This document shows, one piece after another, positions 1 to 7,508 of a stretch of DNA of 15,865 bases. Each line of letters opens with the position of its first letter. Position 1 is the stretch's first letter. Below the pieces are notes generated by a model that made no database searches, was not told the DNA's origin, and saw only the letters and a program-made list of their open reading frames with translations. This DNA is from CAYUYH01 sp964449175 (GTDB taxonomy: Bacteria > Planctomycetota > Phycisphaerae > SM23-33). The translations under genes and the position numbers were made by a program. The stretch is taken from contig CAYUYH010000028.1 of the NCBI GenBank assembly GCA_964449175.1, forward strand, positions 1 to 15,865. Reading direction: 5' to 3'.

Positions 1-96
1 GTCATCGCCTCGATCAACACCGCGCGCGGCGGGAAGAGGCCGCGGACGACGGTACGGCAGGGCAATTCGCAACTCGCAATCCGCAATCCGCAATAG
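1..96 (+). CDS. 3' end of an upstream coding frame, possibly V-type ATPase subunit B (partial)
   Basis: Frame 1 is open from the window edge to a TAG at 94-96, two bases before the subunit D start. Its first residues read VIASINTARGGKRPR, which would suit the C-terminal end of a catalytic-core subunit, and subunit B normally precedes D in bacterial V/A-type operons. The last ten or so codons come from a 7-bp tandem repeat (63-94), so the tail is probably not conserved protein. Too little sequence remains to identify the family. The assignment rests on gene order, and the real stop cannot be confirmed without upstream sequence. Confidence 0.4.
   Translation, partial: VIASINTARGGKRPRTTVRQGNSQLAIRNPQ
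63..94 (+). repeat. Degenerate heptamer tandem repeat, about 4.5 units
   Basis: Units of seven bases follow each other without gaps: caattcg, caactcg, caatccg, caatccg, then caat running into the TAG stop at 94-96. The array fills the place where a ribosome binding site for subunit D would be expected, and no purine-rich SD is visible there. It resembles the octamer arrays at 11088-11159 and 13069-13132 in sequence style and in lying at a gene end. Confidence 0.8.
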
Positions 97-98
97 CC

Positions 99-758
99 AT
101 GGCCCGCAAGTACAAACTAACTCGTCCCGAGTTGAAGCGGCAACGTGATGCGTTGGCCCGCTTCGAGCGCTATCTGCCGATGCTGAAGCTCAAGCAGCAG
201 CAGCTTCAGCTCACCTTGCGCGACGTGGATGCCAATCGGCGCAAGCAGCAGCGCGCGCTGGACGACGCCAGGGACGGGTTCGAGCCCTACAAGTCGCTGC
301 TCAACGACGTCGCCGGCGTGGACATCCGCAGCCTGGCCAAGCCCGACGAGGTTCGCACCTCAGCCGACAACGTCGCCGGCGTGAACATTCCGGTCTTCGA
401 GGAGTCGGTCTTCCCGCGGGCCGCCTATAGCTTGTTCGCCACGCCGCCGTGGGTCGACCGCGTGCTGGCGGATCTGCGGAAGATAGCCGACCTCGCCGCC
501 CGCGTGGACGTGCTGAACACCCAGCACGAGCTGCTCAGCCGCGAACTGACCAAGATCACCCAGCGAGTCAACCTGTTCGAGAAGGTCAAGATCCCCGAGG
601 CCGCCGAGATCATCCGCGTGATCCGCATCAAGCTGGGCGACGAGATGACCGCCGCCGTCGGCCGAGCCAAGATCGCGAAGGCCAAGATCGCCGATTCCGG
701 CAGCTTCGGCCAGGCAGGCCCCGGCCAAGAGAAAGCACAGGAAGCCCCCACGGCATGA
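99..758 (+). CDS. ntpD: V/A-type ATPase subunit D (central stalk)
   Basis: This 219-residue protein matches subunit D of V/A-type rotary ATPases, the central-stalk coiled coil that turns inside the A3B3 head. The N-terminus (MARKYKLTRPELKRQRDAL) is basic and helical, residues 1-65 form one long Gln/Lys/Arg-rich helix, and residues 135-200 form the returning helix with the FEKVKIPEA segment typical of the family near 162-170. Length agrees with the usual 200-220. The ATG at 99 has no clear SD because repeat DNA precedes it, so translation may be coupled to the upstream frame. The stop overlaps the subunit I start (ATGA at 755-758), which indicates one operon. Confidence 0.93.
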   Translation: MARKYKLTRPELKRQRDALARFERYLPMLKLKQQQLQLTLRDVDANRRKQQRALDDARDGFEPYKSLLNDVAGVDIRSLAKPDEVRTSADNVAGVNIPVFEESVFPRAAYSLFATPPWVDRVLADLRKIADLAARVDVLNTQHELLSRELTKITQRVNLFEKVKIPEAAEIIRVIRIKLGDEMTAAVGRAKIAKAKIADSGSFGQAGPGQEKAQEAPTA

Positions 759-2650
759 TCGTATCGATGTCCAAGGTGTACGTTGCCGCCGCCGCGGCCG
801 ACCGCGACAAGCTGCTCGACGCGCTCGGCAAGCTCGGCGTGCTGCACGTCAGGGCAGTCGACCCGGCCCGCGCGGTCGCCGAGGAGGAGACCGTCGCCAA
901 CATCGACCACATCGGCCGGGCTTTGCAGGTCCTAGCAGACGTCACGCCGGCCGGCAAGCCGGGCGAGCTGTCCGCTGAGCAGGTGGCCGAGGAAGTGCTC
1001 GGCATCCAGCGGACCTCGGCTGAGCTGCGCAGCCGCCTGTCCGCATTGCATCTCCAGCACGAGCACCTCGCGGTCTGGGGCGACACCCGGTTGGGGCAGC
1101 TTCAGCAGCTCAGCGCCGCCGGGCTGAACGTCCGCTTCGTGTCCGTCAGGGCCGACCAACTCGCCGAGCTGACCGGCGAGTGCGTCCAGGTGGTTGCCGA
1201 GCTGCCCGGCAAGTGTGTCCTGGCCGCCGTCGTCGATCACGGCGAGCAGACAGCCGATCTGCCGGAAGGCGCGACCGAATTGGAGATGCCCAAGATCGAC
1301 CGCCCCGCCATTCGCGCCGAGGCCGCCGAGATAGACGCCCAACTCAAGGGCCTCTCCCGCCGGCTGGGTGAGCTGGCCACGCTGGCCGACACGCTGGCCG
1401 ACCGGCGACGGCAGCTCCAGGCGCAGGCCGACTACACCGTAGCCTCACGCAGCGCCTTGGCTGACGACGACCTGTACGCCCTCCAGGGCTGGGCGCCCGC
1501 GGACGAGGCGACCGACCTGGCCGGCAAGCTGGAAGAGATGGGCCTTCACGCGGCCGTGGACCTCCTCGAACCGGCGGAGGACGATCAGCCGCCCACGCTG
1601 CTCAGACTACCCCGGTGGGCTGGTCCCATACGGGGACTGTTCGAGATACTGGACACCTTCCCGGGGTATCGCGAGTTGGACGTTTCCTCCTTCTTCATGT
1701 TCGCGCTGCCGCTGTTCGCGGCGATGCTCATCGGTGACGGTGGATACGGAATCGTACTGACGGTGGTGCCGCTGATATTCTACCGCTCTCTCACGAAGCG
1801 CGCGGGCAAGGCGAAGGTCCAGCTCCTCATTGTCTTCGGGCTGGCCACGGTCGCTTGGGGGGCGCTGACGGCTAACTATTTCGGGCTTACGCCGGAGACC
1901 TTCGCGCGGACTGGGGGGTTCGTCACCAGTGAAGGTGCGCCCGACTTCCCGGCCATGATGGCCGGGGGGGGCGGATGGGCGGCGATCGGAAAGGGCATGA
2001 TCGCCGCGGCGCCGCTGTGGAACGCGGACCCCAACATCGTCCGCCAGATGCTCATCAAGCTCAGCCTGCTGATCGGGGCGATTCACCTGGCATTGGCGCA
2101 CCTGAGGCGCGCCGTCTTCCTCGCCCCCAGCCAGCAATCACTGGCGGAGGTGGGCTGGTCGGTGTTCCTTGCGGGGATGCTCGGCGTGATATGGCTGCTG
2201 TTTTTCGGCAAGGACGAGCCGCTGCCCGTGCCGCTCCGGGCGGTGTACGGCTGCCTGATCGGCGGAGCGGCGCTGGCGGTACTGTTCGGCTCGCCCGCGC
2301 GGAACCCGCTGAAGCGAATCGCCCTGGGCCTGGCCAACGCGCTGTTGCCGGCCTTGGGGACCTTCAGCGACACCATGAGCTACATCCGCCTCATGGCGGT
2401 CGGGCTGGCCAGCTTCTACATCGCCTACGCCTTCAACGTCCTCAGCGCCAGCGTGGCCAGCCAAGCCACCTGGATCGTGGGGGGCGTCGTCGCCCTCGCC
2501 GGCCATAGCCTCAATATCGGTATGGCCATGATCGCCATCTTCGCACACGGCGTGCGACTGAACATGTTGGAGTTTTCCAGCAACGCCGGCGTGCAGTGGG
2601 CCGGCTACCCGTATACCCCTTTCACCACAAAGGCTGGTAAGGAGAATTAG
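755..2650 (+). CDS. ntpI: V/A-type ATPase subunit I (membrane stator, a-subunit)
   Basis: This 631-residue subunit forms the stator ion half-channels and the peripheral-stalk anchor of a V/A-type ATPase. The start at 755 gives MIVSMSKVYV, matching the family's MIVPMxKV-type beginning; the open frame extends further upstream but overlaps subunit D. An ATG at 767 is an alternative. The N-terminal half (about 1-310) is soluble and helical, with coiled-coil character at 195-240. The C-terminal half holds several hydrophobic segments starting with SSFFMFALPLFAAMLIGDGG. Two conserved arginines of the ion path are visible: Arg545 in SYIRLMAVGLA and Arg601 in HGVRLNMLEF. Subunit K follows three bases after the stop. 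Confidence 0.93.
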   Translation: MIVSMSKVYVAAAAADRDKLLDALGKLGVLHVRAVDPARAVAEEETVANIDHIGRALQVLADVTPAGKPGELSAEQVAEEVLGIQRTSAELRSRLSALHLQHEHLAVWGDTRLGQLQQLSAAGLNVRFVSVRADQLAELTGECVQVVAELPGKCVLAAVVDHGEQTADLPEGATELEMPKIDRPAIRAEAAEIDAQLKGLSRRLGELATLADTLADRRRQLQAQADYTVASRSALADDDLYALQGWAPADEATDLAGKLEEMGLHAAVDLLEPAEDDQPPTLLRLPRWAGPIRGLFEILDTFPGYRELDVSSFFMFALPLFAAMLIGDGGYGIVLTVVPLIFYRSLTKRAGKAKVQLLIVFGLATVAWGALTANYFGLTPETFARTGGFVTSEGAPDFPAMMAGGGGWAAIGKGMIAAAPLWNADPNIVRQMLIKLSLLIGAIHLALAHLRRAVFLAPSQQSLAEVGWSVFLAGMLGVIWLLFFGKDEPLPVPLRAVYGCLIGGAALAVLFGSPARNPLKRIALGLANALLPALGTFSDTMSYIRLMAVGLASFYIAYAFNVLSASVASQATWIVGGVVALAGHSLNIGMAMIAIFAHGVRLNMLEFSSNAGVQWAGYPYTPFTTKAGKEN

Positions 2651-2653
2651 GCC

Positions 2654-3112
2654 ATGGAGTTCTTCGGACAACTGGGAATGGCTCTGGCGTTCGGACTCGG
2701 TGCGTTAGGCAGCGCCATCGGGATAGGTGCAGCCGGCAGGGCCGCCGCCGGCGCGTGGGCAAAGGAGGCGCGCGAAGGCAAGCGCCTGAACTTCTCCTAC
2801 ATCATTCTGGTGGGCATGCCCCTTACGCAGACCATATACGGCTTCGCGCTGATGTTCCTGGGGCTGGCGCCGGCGGTCAGCAATGCGGCAATCGCGGCCA
2901 AGTATCCCGGCGTGCTGCTGAGCATCGGGGTCGCCTCCGGACTGGCGGAACTGTTCAGCGCCTGGATGCAAGGCGCCATAGGGGCGGCAGCCTGCCGGGC
3001 GCTGTCCGAGGGCGAGGGCAAGGGCCTGGCGTTCATGATTATCGCCATGGGCATCGCCGAGACGGTCGGCCTGTTCGGCTTCGTGCTGCCGCTGCTGGTC
3101 ATGCCCTCCTAG
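2654..3112 (+). CDS. ntpK: V/A-type ATPase subunit K (proteolipid rotor ring), probably sodium-type
   Basis: This 152-residue protein has four predicted membrane helices formed by two duplicated hairpins, as in the 16-kDa K subunits. Only the second hairpin carries the ion-binding carboxylate (Glu136 in GIAETVGLFGF); the equivalent place in the first hairpin holds Gln59. Residues corresponding by motif to the sodium ligands of Enterococcus hirae NtpK are present: Thr58 and Gln59 in PLTQTIYG, Gln106 in AWMQGA, Glu136, plus Tyr62. A GGAG lies at 2641-2644, nine bases before the ATG. It is the last ATPase gene seen, and a terminator-like hairpin follows. Identification is firm; ion specificity is inferred from residues. 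Confidence 0.93.
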   Translation: MEFFGQLGMALAFGLGALGSAIGIGAAGRAAAGAWAKEAREGKRLNFSYIILVGMPLTQTIYGFALMFLGLAPAVSNAAIAAKYPGVLLSIGVASGLAELFSAWMQGAIGAAACRALSEGEGKGLAFMIIAMGIAETVGLFGFVLPLLVMPS

Positions 3113-3150
3113 CCTCGCCGCCGGCAAGGACTGGGACGGGCCTGTTTGGA

Positions 3151-3159
3151 TGCTATCAT
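3151..3159 (+). promoter_or_regulatory. Possible extended -10 promoter element ahead of egsA
   Basis: TGCTATCAT resembles an extended -10 (TGn followed by TATCAT). No good -35 stands 17 bases upstream. Transcription would begin within the hairpin at 3160-3187, so the two elements may not both act as described. Confidence 0.3.
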
Positions 3160-3187
3160 GGAGCGGCGCGGTCGTTCGCGCCGCTTC
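3160..3187 (+). terminator. Hairpin, probable intrinsic terminator of the ATPase operon
   Basis: Perfect 9-bp arms, AGCGGCGCG at 3162-3170 and CGCGCCGCT at 3177-3185, enclose a 6-base loop. The stem extends by one G-U and one G-C pair to 3160/3187. The following bases (tgcttttgcg) contain only a short T run, so termination could be partial. It lies 47 bases past the subunit K stop and 45 bases before egsA. Confidence 0.5.
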
Positions 3188-3232
3188 TGCTTTTGCGCGT
3201 CCCGGCCGGCTGGGCCAAGCGAGAGGAGCGAG

Positions 3233-4543
3233 ATGAGGCTGGATGAGTTCTTCGGATCGACGTTTGACTGCACGTGCGGGCGAACGCACGAGGTCATCCC
3301 GCGGCGGGTCTGCGTGGCCGACGACGCCGTCGCCCGCATGCCGGCAATCTGCGCCGAGGTGACGGCCGGCAGGCGCGCCGCCGTGCTGATGGACGTCCGC
3401 ACGCGGGCCGCCGCCGGGGAGGCCGTCGTCGAGGCCCTGGCAGCCGGCGGCTGGGATGTCGCCGAGGCCGTCATCCCCGATCCGCCGACCGGCTCGCCCG
3501 TCTGCGACGACATCACACACGACCGGCTCGCCGGGCAGTTCGGCGAGGCGGACCTGATCGTGCCGGTCGGCTCGGGCGTGATCTGCGACCTGGGCAAGTG
3601 GCTGGCGTGGGATCGGCGCCTGCCCTTCGTGCCGTTCGCCACAGCCGCCAGCATGAACGGCTACGGCTCGGCCAACGTCGCCCCGACGATCGAGGGGCTG
3701 AAGACGCTGTTCGTCGCGGCCCCGCCGCCCGCCGTCGCCACCGCCCTGCCGGTGCTCTGCGCCGCCCCGGCGGAGATGACCACCGCCGGGCTCGGCGACG
3801 CACTGGCCAAGTCCATCTGTGCGGCTGACTGGTACGTCAACCACGTCCTGTTCGGCGACTACTACTGCCAGCGGTGCGTCGACCTGATCAGCGAGATCGA
3901 GCCGCTGTACATCTCCCGCCCGGCAGACCTCGCCGCGGGCAACCGCGATGCGATGGAAGGCCTGTTCAGCGCGCTGATGGTCGCCGGCCCGATCATGACC
4001 TTGGCAGGCTCGTCCGCGCCGGCCAGCGGCGGAGAGCACCTGCTCAGCCACACGCTGGACATGATGGCCTCGCTGGACGGCAGCCGGCACGATCTCCACG
4101 GCCGACAGGTCGGCATGGGCACGCTGCTGTGCGCGGAGGTGTACCGCCGCGTGCTGGCTGTCGAGTCGCCGCGGTTCGTCGAGCCGGCCAGCGACATCGA
4201 CAAGGCCTTCTGGGGCAAGCTTGCCGGCGCGACGGCGGAGCAATACGCCAAGAAGTTGCCGCGTCTGAAGCAGGTAGCCGACGTGCTCTCCCGCGGCGGC
4301 GCCTGGGACAACCTGCGGGCCAAGCTTACCCGAACCGTCCGCCCGCCGGAGATGATCGCCGAGTGCCTTCGCGCCGCCGGCGGGGCGCGCACCGCAGCCG
4401 ACCTGGGCTGCGACCGCCCCCGGCTGCTCAACGCCTTCGGCCACGCCAGCCAGGCCCGCGCGCGCTTCACCGTGCTCGACCTGGCCGCTGTCATGGGAAT
4501 CCTGCCCGCTGCCGCCGCGGAGATCATCGGCCAGTGGGCGTGA
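3233..4543 (+). CDS. egsA: sn-glycerol-1-phosphate dehydrogenase (EgsA/AraM family)
   Basis: This 436-residue enzyme belongs to the metal-dependent glycerol-1-phosphate dehydrogenases, which reduce dihydroxyacetone phosphate to sn-glycerol-1-phosphate with NAD(P)H in the cytoplasm. A nucleotide-binding GSGVICDLGK lies at 113-122. The metal ligands expected from B. subtilis AraM are present: Asp189 in GLGDALAK, His269 in ASGGEHLLSH, and His289 in LHGRQVGMGT. The N-terminal FDCTCGRTHE is also usual for bacterial members. The ATG at 3233 was chosen because GAGAGGAG precedes it; the open frame upstream crosses a hairpin. It is separated from the ATPase genes by a probable terminator and lies just ahead of the lipid cluster, suggesting a lipid role. 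The sugar-linked role proposed for AraM is an alternative. Confidence 0.88.
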   Translation: MRLDEFFGSTFDCTCGRTHEVIPRRVCVADDAVARMPAICAEVTAGRRAAVLMDVRTRAAAGEAVVEALAAGGWDVAEAVIPDPPTGSPVCDDITHDRLAGQFGEADLIVPVGSGVICDLGKWLAWDRRLPFVPFATAASMNGYGSANVAPTIEGLKTLFVAAPPPAVATALPVLCAAPAEMTTAGLGDALAKSICAADWYVNHVLFGDYYCQRCVDLISEIEPLYISRPADLAAGNRDAMEGLFSALMVAGPIMTLAGSSAPASGGEHLLSHTLDMMASLDGSRHDLHGRQVGMGTLLCAEVYRRVLAVESPRFVEPASDIDKAFWGKLAGATAEQYAKKLPRLKQVADVLSRGGAWDNLRAKLTRTVRPPEMIAECLRAAGGARTAADLGCDRPRLLNAFGHASQARARFTVLDLAAVMGILPAAAAEIIGQWA

Positions 4544-4647
4544 CGCCGCCCCGCCGGCGAGAAAGCGCTTGCGAAAGCGCCCTCCAATGACTAAAAGTCC
4601 GCAGTCCTCGACTGGCCGGTGAGGCCGCCCGCGGACAAGGACGGACT
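4544..4647 (+). other. Intergenic leader with two dyads before the first dehydratase gene
   Basis: This 104-base gap holds a small hairpin (GCGCTT at 4565-4570, GCGA loop, AAGCGC at 4575-4580) without a following T run. It also holds a longer foldback whose outer arms are GTCCGC at 4597-4602 and GCGGAC at 4631-4636, with inner arms CCTC and GAGG. A poor promoter match (TTGCGA at 4569, TAAAAG at 4592, 17-base spacing) overlaps the first hairpin. AAGGA shortly before 4648 is the SD. Confidence 0.35.
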
Positions 4648-5142
4648 ATGAAGTTCCAGCTTGTGGACAGGATACAGTCGATCGAGCCCGGCAAGCGGAT
4701 CGTCACGACCAAGGCGCTGTCCCTGGCGGAGGAATACCTGGCCGATCACTTCCCCGCCTTTCCGGTGATGCCCGGCGTGCTGATGATCGAGGCGATGGTG
4801 CAGTCCGCCGCCTGGCTGGTCCGCATCCAGCAGGACTTCGCCAAGAGCATCATTGTGCTGTCCGCCGTGCGGAACGTCAGGCCCAGCAGCTTCGTGAAGC
4901 CCGGCGACACGCTGCGATGCGAGCTGGACGCCGTCGAGATCGCCGACTCGGCGGCGCGGTTCAAGGGCGCCGGCTTCGTCGGCGACCAGCCCGTGCTATC
5001 GGGGCGGCTTGAGCTGGGCTGTTTCAACCTCGCCGAGCGGGACACGCGCCTGGCCGCGGCCGACGCGGAGATCGTCCAGCAGTTGAGGCGGCAGTTCGCC
5101 CTCATCGGAGGCCCGGAGCTTCTAGGCTGGCCTGAGAGCTGA
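4648..5142 (+). CDS. FabZ-family 3-hydroxyacyl-ACP dehydratase, copy 1
   Basis: This 164-residue hot-dog-fold protein belongs to the FabZ/FabA dehydratases, which remove water from 3-hydroxyacyl-ACP. The active-site stretch HFPAFPVMPGVLMIEAMVQ gives His34 and Glu48, matching the catalytic His and Glu of FabZ. Length is slightly above the usual 140-155 because of a tail after about residue 130. An AAGGA precedes the ATG. It is the first gene of the cluster, and a sigma70-like promoter separates it from the ACP gene. It differs clearly from the second copy at 5723, so they may act on different chain lengths or as a heterodimer (inference). A role in housekeeping fatty acid synthesis is also possible. 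Confidence 0.85.
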   Translation: MKFQLVDRIQSIEPGKRIVTTKALSLAEEYLADHFPAFPVMPGVLMIEAMVQSAAWLVRIQQDFAKSIIVLSAVRNVRPSSFVKPGDTLRCELDAVEIADSAARFKGAGFVGDQPVLSGRLELGCFNLAERDTRLAAADAEIVQQLRRQFALIGGPELLGWPES

Positions 5143-5166
5143 CTCGCCGGGGCCGGGCAGAATGCG

Positions 5167-5195
5167 TTGACTTTGCCCCGGTGAGTTCCTATAGA
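5167..5195 (+). promoter_or_regulatory. Sigma70-like promoter for the acyl carrier protein operon
   Basis: TTGACT at 5167-5172 and TATAGA at 5190-5195 are separated by 17 bases. The predicted start near 5202 leaves a leader of about 60 bases to the ACP gene at 5263. This would allow the ACP and downstream genes to be expressed independently of the first dehydratase. Confidence 0.7.
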
Positions 5196-5262
5196 AGAGG
5201 GCCATTATTACGCCCCGAAGTTGAGCAATCTGAATTCGAGCGGTTTGAGGAGAGATTCGCCC

Positions 5263-5646
5263 ATGACCGAAGCGGAAGTCTTCGAGAAGGTTAGGGAGAC
5301 CCTGGTGGACGCCCTCGGCGTCGACGAGGAGGAAGTCCAGGCAGAGGCCACTCTGACCGGCGATCTCGGTGCGGAGTCGATCGACTTTCTCGACATAGTG
5401 TTTCGCCTCGAGAAGGCCTTTAACATCAAGATCCCCAGGGGCGAGCTGTTCCCCGACAACATCCTCAACAATCCCGAGTTCGTCAAGGACGGCAAGCTGA
5501 CTACCGCGGGCCTGGCCCAGCTGAAGGAGGGGATGCCCCACGCGGATTTCTCCAACTTTGAGGCCGACCCGGACATCTCGAAGATGGCTGAACTGTTCAA
5601 GGTCCAGACAATCGTCAATTACGTCCTTACCAAGGTCAACGGCTAG
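5263..5646 (+). CDS. Acyl carrier protein, long variant with inserted segment
   Basis: This 127-residue protein begins as a normal acyl carrier protein: helix I at 3-18, then GDLGAESIDFLD with Ser39 as the phosphopantetheine site, then helix II ending at FNIKIP. Standard ACPs finish about 25 residues later. Here roughly 45 extra residues (about 62-108, including FPDNILNNPEFVKDGK and MPHADFSNF) intervene before the final helix, VQTIVNYVLTKVNG. The ATG at 5263 has a GAGGAGA SD; a TTG start at 5221 is possible but lies in the leader. It presumably carries intermediates for the neighbouring ketosynthases and dehydratases. Whether it is the organism's main ACP cannot be decided here. Confidence 0.88.
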   Translation: MTEAEVFEKVRETLVDALGVDEEEVQAEATLTGDLGAESIDFLDIVFRLEKAFNIKIPRGELFPDNILNNPEFVKDGKLTTAGLAQLKEGMPHADFSNFEADPDISKMAELFKVQTIVNYVLTKVNG

Positions 5647-5722
5647 GGCGCCGCGGCGCTGATTGCCGGGGCGTCTCCGCTGCCGGCACGGGCTGTATCG
5701 GCGGGATCACCCGGAGCATGCG

Positions 5723-6199
5723 ATGCGGTGGATTTGGATTGACCGATTCCTGGAATTCGTCCCCGGCAAGCGGGCAAAGGCCGTCAAGAACATATCACTG
5801 GCCGAGGAGCACCTCCACGATCACTGGCAGCCGTTCCCCATCATGCCCGCCTCGCTGATGATCGAGGGCATGGCCCAGACCGCCGGCATCCTCGTCGGCC
5901 AGGCCAGGGACTTCAAAGAGAAGGTCATCCTCGCCAAGATCGCCAAGGCCGAATTCGACGATATAGCCGTTCCCGGCGACCAGCTAACCTATGAGGCCGA
6001 GATCGAGTCGGTGTCTCCGGAGGCAGCCGCCACCAAGGGCGTGATCCGCAAGAACGGCGAGGTTATGGGGCGGGTCGACTTGATGTTCTCGCACATCGAC
6101 CAGAACCTGGCGGGCGCGAAGTTCCCCAAGGAGAACTTCGTGTTCACCGGGCAGTTCGAGCGCCTCATCGCCCCGTTCCTGGAGGCAGGCGATGGGTGA
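5723..6199 (+). CDS. FabZ-family 3-hydroxyacyl-ACP dehydratase, copy 2
   Basis: This 158-residue hot-dog protein keeps the FabZ catalytic pair, His34 in HDHWQPFPIMP and Glu48 in SLMIEGMAQ. The usual Gly after MP is Ala43, and Trp35 replaces the common Phe. The ATG at 5723 was chosen because GGAG lies at 5713-5716; an in-frame TTG at 5663 would add 20 unlikely residues. Its stop overlaps the next ketosynthase start by 8 bases, indicating translational coupling with that non-canonical KS. Substrate is unknown; the context suggests dehydration of the ketosynthase product after reduction by a ketoreductase not present here. Confidence 0.85.
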   Translation: MRWIWIDRFLEFVPGKRAKAVKNISLAEEHLHDHWQPFPIMPASLMIEGMAQTAGILVGQARDFKEKVILAKIAKAEFDDIAVPGDQLTYEAEIESVSPEAAATKGVIRKNGEVMGRVDLMFSHIDQNLAGAKFPKENFVFTGQFERLIAPFLEAGDG

Positions 6200-7508
6200 G
6201 CGCCGCGTCGTGATCACGGGCCTGGGCGTGGTGAGCTCAGCCGGCGCGGGCGCTTCGGCGCTGTGGCAGGCCCTGCTGGCCGGGCAGAGCTGCATCAGGA
6301 AGATCGCCGGCTTCGACGCCGGCAAGTTCCCCTGCTGCGTCGGCGGCGAGCTGGAGGACGGCTTCTCCGCGCGCAAGTATGTCCCTCGCGACTATCGCAA
6401 GGCCGTGAAGGTCATGGCCCGCGACATCGAGATCGCGGTGGCGGCTGCGGACCTGGCCGTGCGCGACGCCGCCCTGGTTACCGCCGGCATCGGTGAAGGC
6501 GAGCCGACCATTCCCTCCGAACGACTCGGCTGCAACATCGGCGCGGGCCTGATATGCAGCGACCTGGACGAGCTGGGCGCAGCCGTCAGCACGGCCGTCA
6601 CCGACGGCAAGTTCGACATCCGCAAGTGGGGCGGCAGCGGGATGAACAACCTCACGCCGCTGTGGCTGCTGAAGTACCTGCCGAACATGCTCGCCTGCCA
6701 CGTGACGATAATCCACCAGGCCAAGGGCCCCAGCAACACGATCACCTGCGGCGACGCCTCCGGGCACCTGACCGTCGGCGAGGCGATGCGAATCATCGCC
6801 CGAGGCGACGCGGATGCGGTCATCGCCGGCGGCGCCGAGAGCAAGCTCAACCCCATGGGCCTGCTGCGACAGAGCCTGCTGAAGCGGCTGTGCACGAGCC
6901 ACAACGATTCGCCGCCGCAGGCCTGCCGCCCGTTCGACCAGGCCGCCTGCGGCACGGTCATCGGCGAGGGCGCGGGCCTGCTGATCCTTGAGGATCTCGA
7001 CTCCGCCGTCGCCCGCGGCGCGCGTATATATGCCGAGCTGGTCGGCTTCGGCGCAGCCTGCAACCCCACCGGCATCGACGTGCTGACCCCAACCGACGGC
7101 GGGCTGGACCTGGCCGTCACCAAGGCGCTGGCCGACGCGGGCGTGGCGGCCGAGGACGTCGGCGCGATCGTCGCCCATGGCACGGCCGTGCCGGGCGAGG
7201 ACCGCTGCGAGACGGCCGCGTGGCGAACCGCCCTGGGCGATGCCGCCGCGAGCATACCGGCCACGGCCATCACCGGCGCGGTCGGCTCGCTGTTCGCCGC
7301 GGCGGGCGGCGTGGAGCTGGCCGTCGCAGCCATGATGCTGCACAACCGCACCGTGCCGCCTACCGTGAACCTCGAGACGGCAGCCGGCGACTGCGACCTA
7401 GCCCTGTCGAGCCAGCCGCGAGCGCTGACCGCAGACTACGTCCTCAGCGGCGCCTTCGGCATCGGAGGCCAGAGCGCCGCCTGCCTGCTGAAACGGTACA
7501 AACAATGA
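6192..7508 (+). CDS. Ketosynthase homologue lacking catalytic Cys (chain-length-factor-like)
   Basis: This 438-residue protein has the full KAS I/II thiolase fold, starting RRVVITGLGVVSS and ending near GAFGIGGQSA. The motif that holds the nucleophile in FabF (GPS...TACTSG) reads GPSNTITCGDASG here, placing Asp188 where the catalytic Cys should be; Cys186 lies two residues away. The first catalytic His is kept (His329 in VAHGT), but the second is Ser366 (GSLF instead of GHLL) and the preceding Lys position is Thr361. This pattern resembles the KS-beta/chain-length factor of type II polyketide systems, where the Cys is also replaced. It overlaps the next, intact KS by ATGA, fitting a KS-alpha/KS-beta heterodimer. 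Condensing activity on its own is doubtful; partner control of chain length is inferred. Confidence 0.85.
   Translation: MGERRVVITGLGVVSSAGAGASALWQALLAGQSCIRKIAGFDAGKFPCCVGGELEDGFSARKYVPRDYRKAVKVMARDIEIAVAAADLAVRDAALVTAGIGEGEPTIPSERLGCNIGAGLICSDLDELGAAVSTAVTDGKFDIRKWGGSGMNNLTPLWLLKYLPNMLACHVTIIHQAKGPSNTITCGDASGHLTVGEAMRIIARGDADAVIAGGAESKLNPMGLLRQSLLKRLCTSHNDSPPQACRPFDQAACGTVIGEGAGLLILEDLDSAVARGARIYAELVGFGAACNPTGIDVLTPTDGGLDLAVTKALADAGVAAEDVGAIVAHGTAVPGEDRCETAAWRTALGDAAASIPATAITGAVGSLFAAAGGVELAVAAMMLHNRTVPPTVNLETAAGDCDLALSSQPRALTADYVLSGAFGIGGQSAACLLKRYKQ

Noticed and set aside
2705..4444. Long open frame on the minus strand opposite subunit K and egsA
   Set aside because: It is the shadow of two well-recognised plus-strand genes in G+C-rich DNA and spans the gap between them; its translation shows no recognisable domain.
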